Shown: positions 8,248 to 18,000 of the stretch, piece by piece
Layout: each line of letters starts with the position of its first letter
Numbering within the stretch: position 1 is the stretch's first letter
Origin: CAZLPW01 sp964561495
Lineage (GTDB): Bacteria > Fidelibacterota > Marinisomatia > Marinisomatales > UBA1611
Assembly: GCA_964561495.1 (NCBI GenBank)
Contig: CAZLPW010000032.1
Location: 1 to 21,443 of the forward strand
Reading direction: 5' to 3'
Length of the DNA stretch: 21,443 nt
Position numbers and translations under genes: made by a program
The notes under the pieces: model-generated
Databases searched by the model: none
Seen by the model: the letters and a program-made list of their open reading frames with translations, nothing else
Told to the model about the DNA's origin: nothing

Positions 8248-9366
8248 TTAGTGCGGAAAACTTGGTGGTGGTGGTGGTGTAGTTTTCTGTGATTCTTGCT
8301 CTGGAATCACAAAGTATGTCGTTGCAGCAACCATTAGACCAAAAACAAAGGGATGACGACCTAAAAACTGGCTCGCCTCATTGCCTCTTCTTTTTAATCT
8401 ATTAAATAATGAAAGCTCTCTGAAAAAGGTTTTATTTGTAAAGACCCTATTAACAGCAGACCTTATTGAAGGATCCAATCCATAAATCCCCGAATCTTCA
8501 ATCTTAGCAAATGGTGCTTTGATAGCTGTCTGGTCAATCCAATCACTATAATTTTCGCTAGCGAAGGCTCGCAGTAATAGGTTTCCATCTGCATTAATGC
8601 TCCAGGATAAAACATGTGAATTCCCATTATACTGGGCATTCATTGCGATACAGGAATCAGTAAAACACTGATTATTATAATTTTTATTTGCTGAATTATT
8701 CTTTAGGCTCTGATTGAGGTAGACTGGGAATTGATAACCAAGATAGTTTATCTGATCAATAATAATTGTATTAATTATGTTTACATTAATAGGATCCAAT
8801 TCATCTTTAATCAATGAACCAAGCAAAAAACTAATTTCTTCTTCAATCTTTTCTGATGCTTCTGAAAAATCTTCATTAGCGTTATAGGCTGTATCTAACG
8901 GCACCAAATTTGGCTGATCTACAATCTGTCCAATATATTCTATATACATTGTATCCTGAGCATCAAATCCTATGCGATCTTCAACCTTTAAAATTACCTC
9001 TAACTTAGTTCCTGGAGGGTTGTTCGCAAGTGTTATCTCTAAAATGGGCTTATATGTTTTTACACTTTTTAAAAATTGCTGGTCTCTTCCATAAGGCTTG
9101 GATGTAAGTTCCAAGTCGAATTCATCGTGATCATATCTAACTAGACCAGGTGCGAATTTCCACTCATATTTCAATTCTGAGCCATCAGCTATATAAGATT
9201 TTGAACCATCCAGTTTAATAATATCATAGGAAACAGCGTCTATATCAGGACCTGCATCTGCCTTAGGCCTTGAATCCCCATAGTATAATAAGCCCCCCTG
9301 AGAAAATAGAGGGCTCATATTTAACACAAAGAGAAAATAGAATGTTTTAATAAAAGTTTTTAACAT
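8248..9366 (-). CDS. Exported PKD-like protein with C-terminal membrane helix and proline tail
   Basis: I place the start at ATG 9366-9364 (372 residues), since it begins a clean signal peptide (MLKTFIKTFYFLFVLNMSPLFSQ) and has GAGG eight bases upstream. An in-frame TTG at 9405 would add 13 residues and overlap pilQ. Residues about 30-130 read like a PKD/Ig-type domain: PKADAGPDIDAV, LDGSKSYIADG, LKYEWKF and a closing EVILKVEDR strand. The middle region has a CFTDSC pair and a beta-rich stretch (SWSINADGNLLLRAFASE) faintly like CsgG/TolB-type domains; I would not rely on that. Near the C-terminus FVFGLMVAATTYFVI is a membrane helix, followed by TTPPPPPSFPH. It lies 19 bp after pilQ and 58 bp before the giant gene, so it is probably co-transcribed. 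It could help pilus function or surface display. No enzyme motif is seen. Confidence 0.82.
   Translation of the reverse strand: MLKTFIKTFYFLFVLNMSPLFSQGGLLYYGDSRPKADAGPDIDAVSYDIIKLDGSKSYIADGSELKYEWKFAPGLVRYDHDEFDLELTSKPYGRDQQFLKSVKTYKPILEITLANNPPGTKLEVILKVEDRIGFDAQDTMYIEYIGQIVDQPNLVPLDTAYNANEDFSEASEKIEEEISFLLGSLIKDELDPINVNIINTIIIDQINYLGYQFPVYLNQSLKNNSANKNYNNQCFTDSCIAMNAQYNGNSHVLSWSINADGNLLLRAFASENYSDWIDQTAIKAPFAKIEDSGIYGLDPSIRSAVNRVFTNKTFFRELSLFNRLKRRGNEASQFLGRHPFVFGLMVAATTYFVIPEQESQKTTPPPPPSFPH
8264..8278 (-). repeat. (GGT)5 trinucleotide tract encoding five prolines
   Basis: Five perfect GGT units on the plus strand read as five CCA/ACC-register codons for Pro-Pro-Pro-Pro-Pro in the tail of the PKD-like protein. 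Unit gain or loss would change tail length without a frameshift. Confidence 0.8.
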
Positions 9367-9385
9367 GGACTTGCCCTCGTTTATT

Positions 9386-11047
9386 TTAAATTGATGAAGA
9401 AACAACAGTCGGAGTTATAAAAATTAAAAGCTCTCGCTGTTCCCTAGTTGTGTTCCTATAATTAAATAATTTTCTTATTAATGGCAAATCACCTAAGAAT
9501 GGTATCTTTGAAACATCTTCGTTGTCTGTATCAAATATTAACCCCCCTATTAACAATGTTTCTCCATTCTGAACACGTACATTTGTACTGGTTGATCTTG
9601 TAGACACCATTGGGCGCTGCTCTGAACCAATATATCCAATAATCGATTCTACAATTGCATCAATTTTCATTGAAATAACTTTTTGTTTATTTACTCTGGG
9701 TAAAACATCAAGTGATACGTTTATGTTTTGTTCTTCATAGGTGTACGGATTTGTACCAAAAACACTACCTTTCCCCTGAGGCACTAGTACGGGGATTCTT
9801 GTCCCTACAACAATATTTGCAAGAGAATTATTCATTGTTGTTACCTGAGGCTCTTGCAATAATTTTGTGTCTCCATCATTAGCTAGAAGGTCTAACATCG
9901 CTGATACTACTGGAGCACTAAGCGTTGCAAAGTTAAGCGCTTGATCTCCGACTATAAGATCAGCAACATTTAGTATTTGACTTGAATCAGCTTTTACGTT
10001 ATCTATAAGGTTCATCGACTCCCTAAGATTCCAATTAATACCTATAGTCTCATTATGTTTTAAAGTAGTCTCAATAAACTTTACAGCGATATTAATTTGT
10101 TCACTTTCTATATCTATCATCCTTATAACACCTTCAATCAAATCAAAATTTGTAGGTAAATCTGTAACCATCAATATATCCTTATCTCCCAGGCCACTAT
10201 CAGGATAGGCAGATGAGCTAAGTGCCTTTAATTTCCCTCTTGGTGTCAGAGCCTCTTTTACCGCAGCTGAAACGGTTTGACCGTTTGAATAGTTTAATCT
10301 AAAAATTCTTGTCGCGAGCTCTCCACTCATAGTCTGTTCAGGATTTTTTATTGGCTGAACAACGATCACATTATCCTGCATAAACCACTCATAATTATTC
10401 ACATGAAGAATAGCATCTAAAGCAGTCTCTAATGATACATCATTAAGGTTTAATGTCACTGAACCTTTAAGGTCTTCACCAACAACAAGGTTAAGATTAT
10501 CTTGCGAAGTCAACATTCTAACTACGTTCATTAATTTTGCTCCTTGAAAATTCAGACTTATCCTTGACTCAGGAAGTCTATTGGAGGGAAACATATATTT
10601 AGGGATAGCTTTTTTTTGTTTTGACTTCTCCCAAACTATTTTCAGTTTATATTTCCTGTTCTTTTTCCTTGGTGGGCTTTGTACAATTTCATATTTAGGA
10701 ACGCGTGTAAAACTCAATTTTACCCTTAGCTGATCATCAATTTCTTTTTGATTGTTATTTCTAGGAATAGATACTCCATACTGATACAATGGGCTTTGAG
10801 AACTTTTATTAGAAAAGTTTTTTCTATCCCATTTTACTTTTTTAAATAATAAAGATATAGAAGGAGGCGCAAACGTCTCTGTCGTAATATATTCAATATT
10901 CGAATTACTGAACTCCATAACAAGCATATAAGACTCATCCTTTTCTGTTGTGTAAATGTCTAATAACTCAGGTATTTCTTTGGCCCAGATAGATGAACAT
11001 ATGAACAAGATTAGAGCCAACTGGGAATGATATATTTTATTTTTCAT
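9386..11047 (-). CDS. pilQ: Type IV pilus secretin PilQ
   Basis: This is the outer-membrane channel through which the pilus passes. The protein has 553 residues: a signal peptide ending near IWAKE, a beta-rich AMIN-like region (about 25-140), an STN/N0 domain (about 160-235: ISLNFQGAKLMNVVRML, then LNLNDVSLETALDAIL and a closing VIVVQP), an N1-like domain (about 245-325) and the secretin domain (about 335-550). The C-terminal part has the family signature: VQNGETLLIGGL at about 488-501, then KIPFLGDLPLIRKLF and ELLIFITPTVV. It is shorter than proteobacterial PilQ (about 700 residues) because it seems to have one AMIN-like domain. Its ATG directly abuts the pilP stop (TAAATG), which suggests translational coupling. 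The position after pilP is the canonical order. No lipobox or pilotin gene is seen. Confidence 0.95.
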   Translation of the reverse strand: MKNKIYHSQLALILFICSSIWAKEIPELLDIYTTEKDESYMLVMEFSNSNIEYITTETFAPPSISLLFKKVKWDRKNFSNKSSQSPLYQYGVSIPRNNNQKEIDDQLRVKLSFTRVPKYEIVQSPPRKKNRKYKLKIVWEKSKQKKAIPKYMFPSNRLPESRISLNFQGAKLMNVVRMLTSQDNLNLVVGEDLKGSVTLNLNDVSLETALDAILHVNNYEWFMQDNVIVVQPIKNPEQTMSGELATRIFRLNYSNGQTVSAAVKEALTPRGKLKALSSSAYPDSGLGDKDILMVTDLPTNFDLIEGVIRMIDIESEQINIAVKFIETTLKHNETIGINWNLRESMNLIDNVKADSSQILNVADLIVGDQALNFATLSAPVVSAMLDLLANDGDTKLLQEPQVTTMNNSLANIVVGTRIPVLVPQGKGSVFGTNPYTYEEQNINVSLDVLPRVNKQKVISMKIDAIVESIIGYIGSEQRPMVSTRSTSTNVRVQNGETLLIGGLIFDTDNEDVSKIPFLGDLPLIRKLFNYRNTTREQRELLIFITPTVVSSSI

Positions 11048-11467
11048 TTATTTTTCCAGTTTAAGGGTTACTCGATATTTTCCCCGTTTTAAAATCACCT
11101 GGTTTGCATCAATTCTTTTTAATGTAAACCCTCTAATGCGATCTCCTTCAATGAGGATATTTTCATTAATCATTGCTTTATAACCATTCTCAAAGCGTGT
11201 AATACCAGTCAATTTGAACCAACTTTCATAGGCATTGCTTCGATTGTAAAAAAAATCTTTGCCCCAATTTTCTGCCCTAAGAGGCAGTAAAGATGTGCCT
11301 TCTTGGTCTTTTTTATTGTCTTCTATTGCAATTATTTTATTTGCAATCAACAGGCTATCAGTTTTGGACACTTCTAAATCTTCTATCATTAGCTCAATTG
11401 AGAAACCTAAAATCACGGCCAATAGAAAGCCAAAAGCTAAACAACACATCATCATTATCCTTATCAT
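11048..11467 (-). CDS. pilP: PilP/GspC-like alignment-complex protein
   Basis: PilP links the inner-membrane PilN/PilO pair to the secretin PilQ in the periplasm. The 139-residue protein has an N-terminal membrane segment (MMCCLAFGFLLAVILGFSI), a linker, and a C-terminal small beta domain of PilP/GspC homology-region type (about 85-139: LTGITRFENGYKAMINE, then GFTLKRIDANQVILKRG). Classical PilP is a lipoprotein with a longer linker. Here the Cys pair lies early in the hydrophobic segment without a clear lipobox, so a GspC-like membrane anchor is more likely. The start overlaps the pilO stop by the ATGA arrangement (11467-11464), a sign of translational coupling. The assignment rests on the beta domain pattern plus position between pilO and pilQ. 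Confidence 0.8.
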   Translation of the reverse strand: MIRIMMMCCLAFGFLLAVILGFSIELMIEDLEVSKTDSLLIANKIIAIEDNKKDQEGTSLLPLRAENWGKDFFYNRSNAYESWFKLTGITRFENGYKAMINENILIEGDRIRGFTLKRIDANQVILKRGKYRVTLKLEK

Positions 11468-12018
11468 GGTCTACTCTCTGTGTATGTATAATATTTCAAG
11501 GATGCAATAACCCCTTTAGGATCGTCCTCATCCAAAGCAAACAAACACTCTCCAATTTCAAGATGATCACTTTTGTTATGTATTTCTTCAATAAGGGCGC
11601 CAATTTTTAAGAATTTTCCTTTCGCTTCAACACTAATTATATGACGCTCTAGAGGTATCCTATCAGCCTCAGATAAGCCAAAATAGAAAGGAAATGTATC
11701 TAAGCTATGTACCTCAATATTATCAATTTGGACACCACTCAAGTTTGCTTGAGATTTTAGTAGCTTAACTTCTTCAGCTAATTGACTCCCAGTTATTCCA
11801 TGAGAAACCATTTCTTTTTTCTTTTTTAAAAATAAGCGCTGAAATTTTTCTATTTTTTCTCTTATAATATCAGCCTGGCTTAGTTTATAATTTTGTACGT
11901 CTATTTGTTTTGCATTATAATTAATGTCTCCTATTACCCTGTATATATCCCAGCAATAAATCACAACTATAGAAACTGTAATTAAAAAAAGAATTTTAAA
12001 TTTTGATTTATTTTTCAT
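11464..12018 (-). CDS. pilO: PilO-like alignment-complex protein
   Basis: PilO pairs with PilN in the inner membrane and reaches into the periplasm. The 184-residue protein shows the family plan: a short cytoplasmic lysine-rich start, one membrane helix (about 9-24: ILFLITVSIVVIYCWD), a coiled-coil segment (about 35-75), then an alternating alpha/beta periplasmic domain (about 85-180) with ANLSGVQIDNIEV, HIISVEAKGKFLKIGALIEEI and a final VIASLKYYTY strand, as in the ferredoxin-like fold of PilO. AAGG stands four bases before the ATG, and the gene follows the PilM-PilN fusion by 6 bp. Sequence identity to model PilO is low; topology and context carry the call. Confidence 0.85.
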   Translation of the reverse strand: MKNKSKFKILFLITVSIVVIYCWDIYRVIGDINYNAKQIDVQNYKLSQADIIREKIEKFQRLFLKKKKEMVSHGITGSQLAEEVKLLKSQANLSGVQIDNIEVHSLDTFPFYFGLSEADRIPLERHIISVEAKGKFLKIGALIEEIHNKSDHLEIGECLFALDEDDPKGVIASLKYYTYTESRP

Positions 12019-12024
12019 TGTGCC

Positions 12025-15000
12025 TTACAAAAACAAATTAATTTTGAAATAAGATTTCCATTTATTTTCAGCTTTCCCAGGCACGACTTCTACAATTTTA
12101 AACAGGTTATCATTTTTTAAATCTTCCTTAAATAGTTTTAAGTCATTTCCCGCCTGCTTCATACCGTTATTAACAAAGCCTGATATGGAAACAGTTAGAT
12201 GATTTTCTTTATCAAATTCTTTTTGGTTTAAATCTGAATCATTAAGCCGTGACTGTTTTTCAATATTCCTCTCGACATCCATTTTTGTTATATTAAAATT
12301 TTTTGGAATTTTATTACTAAGATATTTAAGAGAAAAAATCATGTTCTCAGAAAGCGTTTTATTATCTTTGATAAATTTTTGATAAAAATTGGTACGATCG
12401 TCTCTATCTTTAAGTGAATAAAGATAATTTTTACTTAGTTCCAAAAGCATGATCTCATCATTTTTCTTTGGCAAAACTTCTTTCAATGGCCCCAACTTAT
12501 TTCGTTGGGTAAAGGCCGTTAAAGAAAATAGAAATATCATCACAACCAACGCGTTCTGTAAAATCTTATTTATTGGATAATACCAAAAATCATCTTTGTG
12601 ATCTTTAGGCATAAGATTAAACTGCTCTTTAGGGGCCATAAGCAAGCCCAAGTTTGCCATATAGTCTAATTCAATAGAGTTTGTCCAAGCTTTTTTCTTG
12701 TATGACTTCCCGTTTTCCCCCATACTATTATATATCTCAGTTAGGGATCTATCATAATCTTTTAATAGCATTTCCTGCTCCGATTGCTCTTCTCTGAAAT
12801 GCTGCAAATCTTCTTCTAAGTTTTCAATTCTTTCTCCAAAATTTTCGGTGTGATCTTTTAGTTCTGATATTGTTTTTTCTAATTTTTCTAATTCTGATTT
12901 GTCCTTATTAATATCATTTTCAAGAGATGCACATATTTCTTCCATCCTCTTTATTTTCTTTTGACTAATTTTATCTGATTCATTCATTACATGTTTAATA
13001 GATAATTTTTGCTTTTGCAAAGAGGCAACTTCTTCTTCTGCATTTATAATTTCTTGGAATAATCCTTCAGATCGGGCTTTCATTTCTGCAAGATCAATGT
13101 AACTCTCGAGTTTATACTTTGACCTCCCCAGATCCATCTCAACTGCCTCATTATCATTTTCTTGCTCGTATAATGAATACTCTAGAACCTGCTTCATTTC
13201 TTCATTAATTTTATTTAGATCTCTCTCAATTATTGCAATGTCTGATTTCTTTTTCTTTAATTCCGCTTCTCCCTCTGGTAACTCCAGCTCACTTTCTTGG
13301 CGTTCTTTATTTTTATGATCAATCAAAGAATATAAAATTTGGATACGATCTTCGAGCATAATTTTTATAGATGGGTGCATTGTTTTATATTCTTCAAAAA
13401 TGTTTAATAACTCTATCTGGGTGAGTGATATATCATCATGGATCCTTTTATTATTGCTTAGACGATTTGCAGTTTCCGCCAGGTCATCTTCAGCTTTTTT
13501 AATTTCTGATGAAAAATCTTCCAAAATATTTTTCCCTGTTAGTTCTTTTTCTTCTAGCTGCATTTTTTCAGATGTGGTTTTCTTAATTTCTTTTTCATTT
13601 TTTGTTAAAAGTTGCTTTAGACTCAGGTTATTAAGACTATCACTTCTTAGGAATTCTCGGATTGAGTTTTTTTGTTTTTTGTTTGATATAGTCAACTTTC
13701 GAAAAGGGCTCTTCTCATCTTGATTCATCTGAAAAATTATATTTTCAATTTCAACAGACTCTTCCTCTCTTTCTGTTATTTCTTTGGTTAATTGATTTAT
13801 TTGGCTATAGAATAAACCGCTATCTTCTTGTAATTCTTTTTCCTCCTTTAAATTCTCAGCTAATTCATCGGAGCATTCCTCTAGTTCTTGATTTAATTCT
13901 AAATCATTTTTGTCTGTTAGCTCTTCCAGTTGCTGAATTTTCGAGTCTAATTGGGGAAGTTCAATATTGATCTTTTCAAGAGCCTTTCTTAATGCAGCTA
14001 TCCCTTTATGTGCAGATTTTTGCTCTTCTTTTAGGGTTTCAATTTCTTTTTTTACAGCAGCAATTTCTAATTCATCAGTCTTGAGTTGCTCATCAAGTTT
14101 AATTTTTTGTTCAAGTATCTCTTGATTCACTTTTAAATCTAACTTTTCAATTAATATATTAGTCTGGCCCTTTTCACTACTATACTTTTCATCTAAAATA
14201 TTTATTTTTTCATTCAGATTTTCTGATATCAGGTCATTTTCTTTTTCACTTTCTTTTTTAATTAAGGAAATATTTGAATTGATATCATTCAGCTTTGATT
14301 TAACACTATCTTCAAAGGTTTCATAATTTGATTTATTTTCCCTGAAAATATCATCTACCTTATAAAATTTTTCTTCTAGCTTTTTAATCGAAGATTCCGA
14401 TTTTTCTAATTTTTTCTTTAATGATATGAGCTTTTTTCTGTTAAATGTTTCTCTAGATTTTAACGGTTTGAGCAAACCAACAAGCTTTGTTTTTTGTTTA
14501 TTATATTTAATAATAAATGATTTGTATTTTTTATTATCACTATTAAGTACTCTTTCGATTGCATTGATCTCATCTTCATCTATTTTGATACTATCTTTTG
14601 CCATTGACCTTGCTGACTCCAAAGCATCTGGACTATTTTGGAATCGCGATAGCCCTTCTTGCATTATTAACAAATATCCTTCAGATTTTTTGTATTCTAT
14701 TCTCTCTCTGATTGTCTCTATTTCATATTGCAATGCCTGTTTTTCATCTGCGATTAAATCATCCTGTTCAATTTTTTGATCTTCTAAATCATCAAATTTC
14801 TTTTGCAAAACTTTGGTTTTTTCTAATGCTTTAGAGATATCAAAAATTTGTTTCTTTGTATCTTTAATAAGAGGAGATTTTTTCTTTTTTATTTCTGATA
14901 AATTTCTTTTTGATTTGTCTCTTTCCAATTTCAACTTATTAATCTTTCTTGCCCCATCTGCTGAAAGCTTGAACTTATTCCACAAATCTTTGACAGAATC

Positions 15001-18000
15001 TTTCTTTTTCCTAAAATCAATTAATTCTTTTTTTAAAGTATTTTTATTAAGATTTATTTTTTTCTCCGAAATTGAAATTATCTGCGACTTCTCTTTTTTA
15101 TACTTTTTAAGCTCTTTAGCCAGAGACTTATTTAGCTTTTGTTTGTTTCGCTCAATGTCTTTCAACATTTGTTTTTCAGATTTTAAAAATTCGGTTTTTT
15201 CTTTTTTCCTTATCCTGTTTTGCTCTATTAATTTTTCATTTAGGTGTGTTAAATCTATAAGCTTTAAATGAATCTCTTTTGCCTCTTCCCCTCTTGCAGT
15301 TATATCAACCTTTATCCTTGATCCGTTTTTTTGATGATCTTTTTGGCTTAATAATAACTTCCCTATTTTACCCCGGCTTATCTTTGTTACTTCTGCCATC
15401 TTTGCTTTTAAGTTTTTTATTTCGCCCTTACTCTGTTTTATTTTTGATTGTACCTCAATTAGTTTTTCATCATTTTTAAAAATTTTATTTTTATATGATT
15501 CTCTTTCTTTCTCTAATACAGTTTTTTCATTAAGAGTATTTAATAAAGAGTCAACTTTATCAATTGAAAGCATTATCAACTTACGGGCTTCCACAAGAAT
15601 TTCTTCTTTTTCAACCAATCCCTCGTGATCCTTTTCTAAATCAATTAATTCCTTTTTTAATTTAGATTTGCTTTTCTTTTTAGATTCTAGTTTATCTATT
15701 AAGAATTCTCTTTTTTTGATTAATTCTTTTCGTTCCCCATTCGCCGCAATCAGTTTACTTGTTGTACTCTTTATATTTTCAAGATTAATTGGCATTTGAA
15801 GTACTTTATCAAGAACAGTAATTAGTTTTTTCCGAATCTCATAACCATTCTCTCCGTCAATGTATTTGCCGCTGTCCTGATATTTTGAAGTATCAATCAT
15901 TTTTGAAAAATTCTTTTTTATTCCCGATAGCCTTTGTTTATTTATTATCATCAGATAACCAGCCTTTTCCAATTTTTTACTATCAATTTTTTTCAAATCC
16001 CCTACTTCCTTTAATCTTATCAATAGAGATTTAGATATTGAATTACTCAAATTCGCCACAGTCTCAAGCAGATATTCTAAAACTGCTACATCATCATGTC
16101 CTGTATCTAGCTGCTGATTTAAAACATGTAATCTCTCTTGCTTTTCAAGGACTTCTTCTTGCAGCTCAATTACTTCTCTTTCATAGAGATCTTTTTTCTC
16201 TGATAGTTCTATCCTTTTACTCGCAGAATCTTTTAGTTTTGTAGAATAATCTCCTTTTAGTTTTAAATCTGCTTCTTTTCTTTTCTTTTGAAAACGATCA
16301 GTCTCAAACTCTGTCTTTGAAATATGTCTCACCAAGTAATCTTTTTCTTTATACATTTCTATAAGGGAACCACTTATTTCTTCAAGACTATTTAATATTA
16401 ATTTCAAATCACTAGTCAGGGTATTCTGAGTCTTCTCATATTCATCTTTTATTAATTTAAATTCACTCGCATTTACTATTAGATTTTTGGTGTTTTCTTT
16501 AATTTTTTTCTGCTTGGAGTTCTTTTCAATCTCATATCTTGCAAGTCTATATTTAATACTTTCTTTACTATTTGCTGTCTCTATTGCCCTTTTATGCCCT
16601 GTTATCTTTATTTTTAATTCTTGAACATAACTCTTTGATTTATTCTGTTTTTTTAAAATGTTCTTTTCTTTAAAGCGTGATAAAAGATTTGGGCGGTTGT
16701 CTTTACTAATTTCCATTGAGGCAGTATTTAGATTATCAAGCTTCTTTACTTTTTTATTTAGAGCCTCGCTAACTCTAGTATCTAAGTTTTTTATGTGACT
16801 CCCTGGTCCACCTATAAAAATTTCGTCGATTAATAATAATTTGTGATCCCTATTCTCTCTTATGTTTGATAATCTCTTATTAGATCGAATTAAAGATTTT
16901 TTAAATTCTTTCCACACCTTATATATAGAGTCCTGCGCCTCTGACCAAGAAATGAACTCTAACTGACTAGGTAAATCATCTTCATTAGCAAACCCATATA
17001 GCTCAAGAAAATCTCTGATTTTTTGTTTTTTATCTTCAATAAAAAATTCTCCCTCAGTTTGTACTTTAGAAACAGTATCAACGAAATGCTCAAGTCCTAA
17101 AGAAAAATCACAAGAGTCAACCAATAAGTTATTTTGTAAAACAACGAAGTGAGTTTTATAGTAGCCAATATATATAATAAAAACATGACCAGAGTCGGCA
17201 TTAGTTTTATAATATCTGTATAGATTATGCATTATAACAGGGAGTGAGGTATTATATCTTGGCTGTATACCCGCATCTAATAAAATTTCATAATCTCTTG
17301 TAATGATTTCCTTGTTTTTGGAATAGCAGATAACTGCACTATTTTCTTTTTTATGGTTAAAATTAAAAGTTGAATAACTTTTATCATGATTTAAACCATA
17401 TGATTTTTCCATTACCTCTTGCAAAAATTCACGAAATTTCTTTTTGTTATCCTTAACATTTACATAGGTCATTTCGTAGTGGTAGCCATCAGAATGAATA
17501 GCAAGGTATAGCTTTTTCTGATTTTTTTTACTAATAAATTGGTTGTAAACATTATTTATTAATTCAGGTAGGTTTTTAATTGTTTGATTATTTTTTTGAA
17601 ATGGAAGACTAAATTTTTGTAGCCTTAGAATTTTAAAGCCTTCATAGCCAAGTCTAGCTTGCATAAATGTTACCTTATTCCCAGTATGAACAAATGTCAT
17701 AGCATGGGTTATCCCATTAAGATGTAAATAAGTATTATTTAAAAATCTAGATTTAATAGAATTATTATAGGACAAGTCATTTGAGACTGGGTTTTCTTGA
17801 ACTGGAATTTTAACCTTTTTATTTCTGCGTTCAATTTTGTTCCTACGGTTTACATCTTCTCTTCTTTCAAAACCCATCCGCTGGGTTTTATTTTTTCTTC
17901 GTTCTTCTTTGTCAAAGTCGACGTTTTGTTTAAGTCTCCTATCGTATAGTATTCTCTGATCTTTGGTGTACCTTCTATCAAGAATCCTTCTTCTTTCAAT

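Noticed and set aside
9367..9405. Upstream TTG start for the PKD-like gene
   Set aside because: It would overlap pilQ by 20 bp and put 13 polar residues before the signal peptide; the ATG at 9366 has GAGG eight bases upstream and begins the signal peptide.
11259..11610. Overlapping plus-strand frames opposite pilP and pilO
   Set aside because: They lie fully inside well-supported minus-strand genes and show no coding motifs of their own.
13400..16244. Plus-strand open frames rich in Phe/Leu/Ser opposite the coiled coil
   Set aside because: AAA/GAA-rich coiled-coil codons read as TTT/TTC on the other strand, which gives long stop-poor frames of membrane-like composition. No start signals or family motifs.
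12300..16700. SMC/Rad50-type ATPase, suggested by the very long coiled coil
   Set aside because: No Walker A (GxxGxGKS/T), no ABC signature and no Walker B at the two ends; the ends are instead PilM-like and PilN-like.
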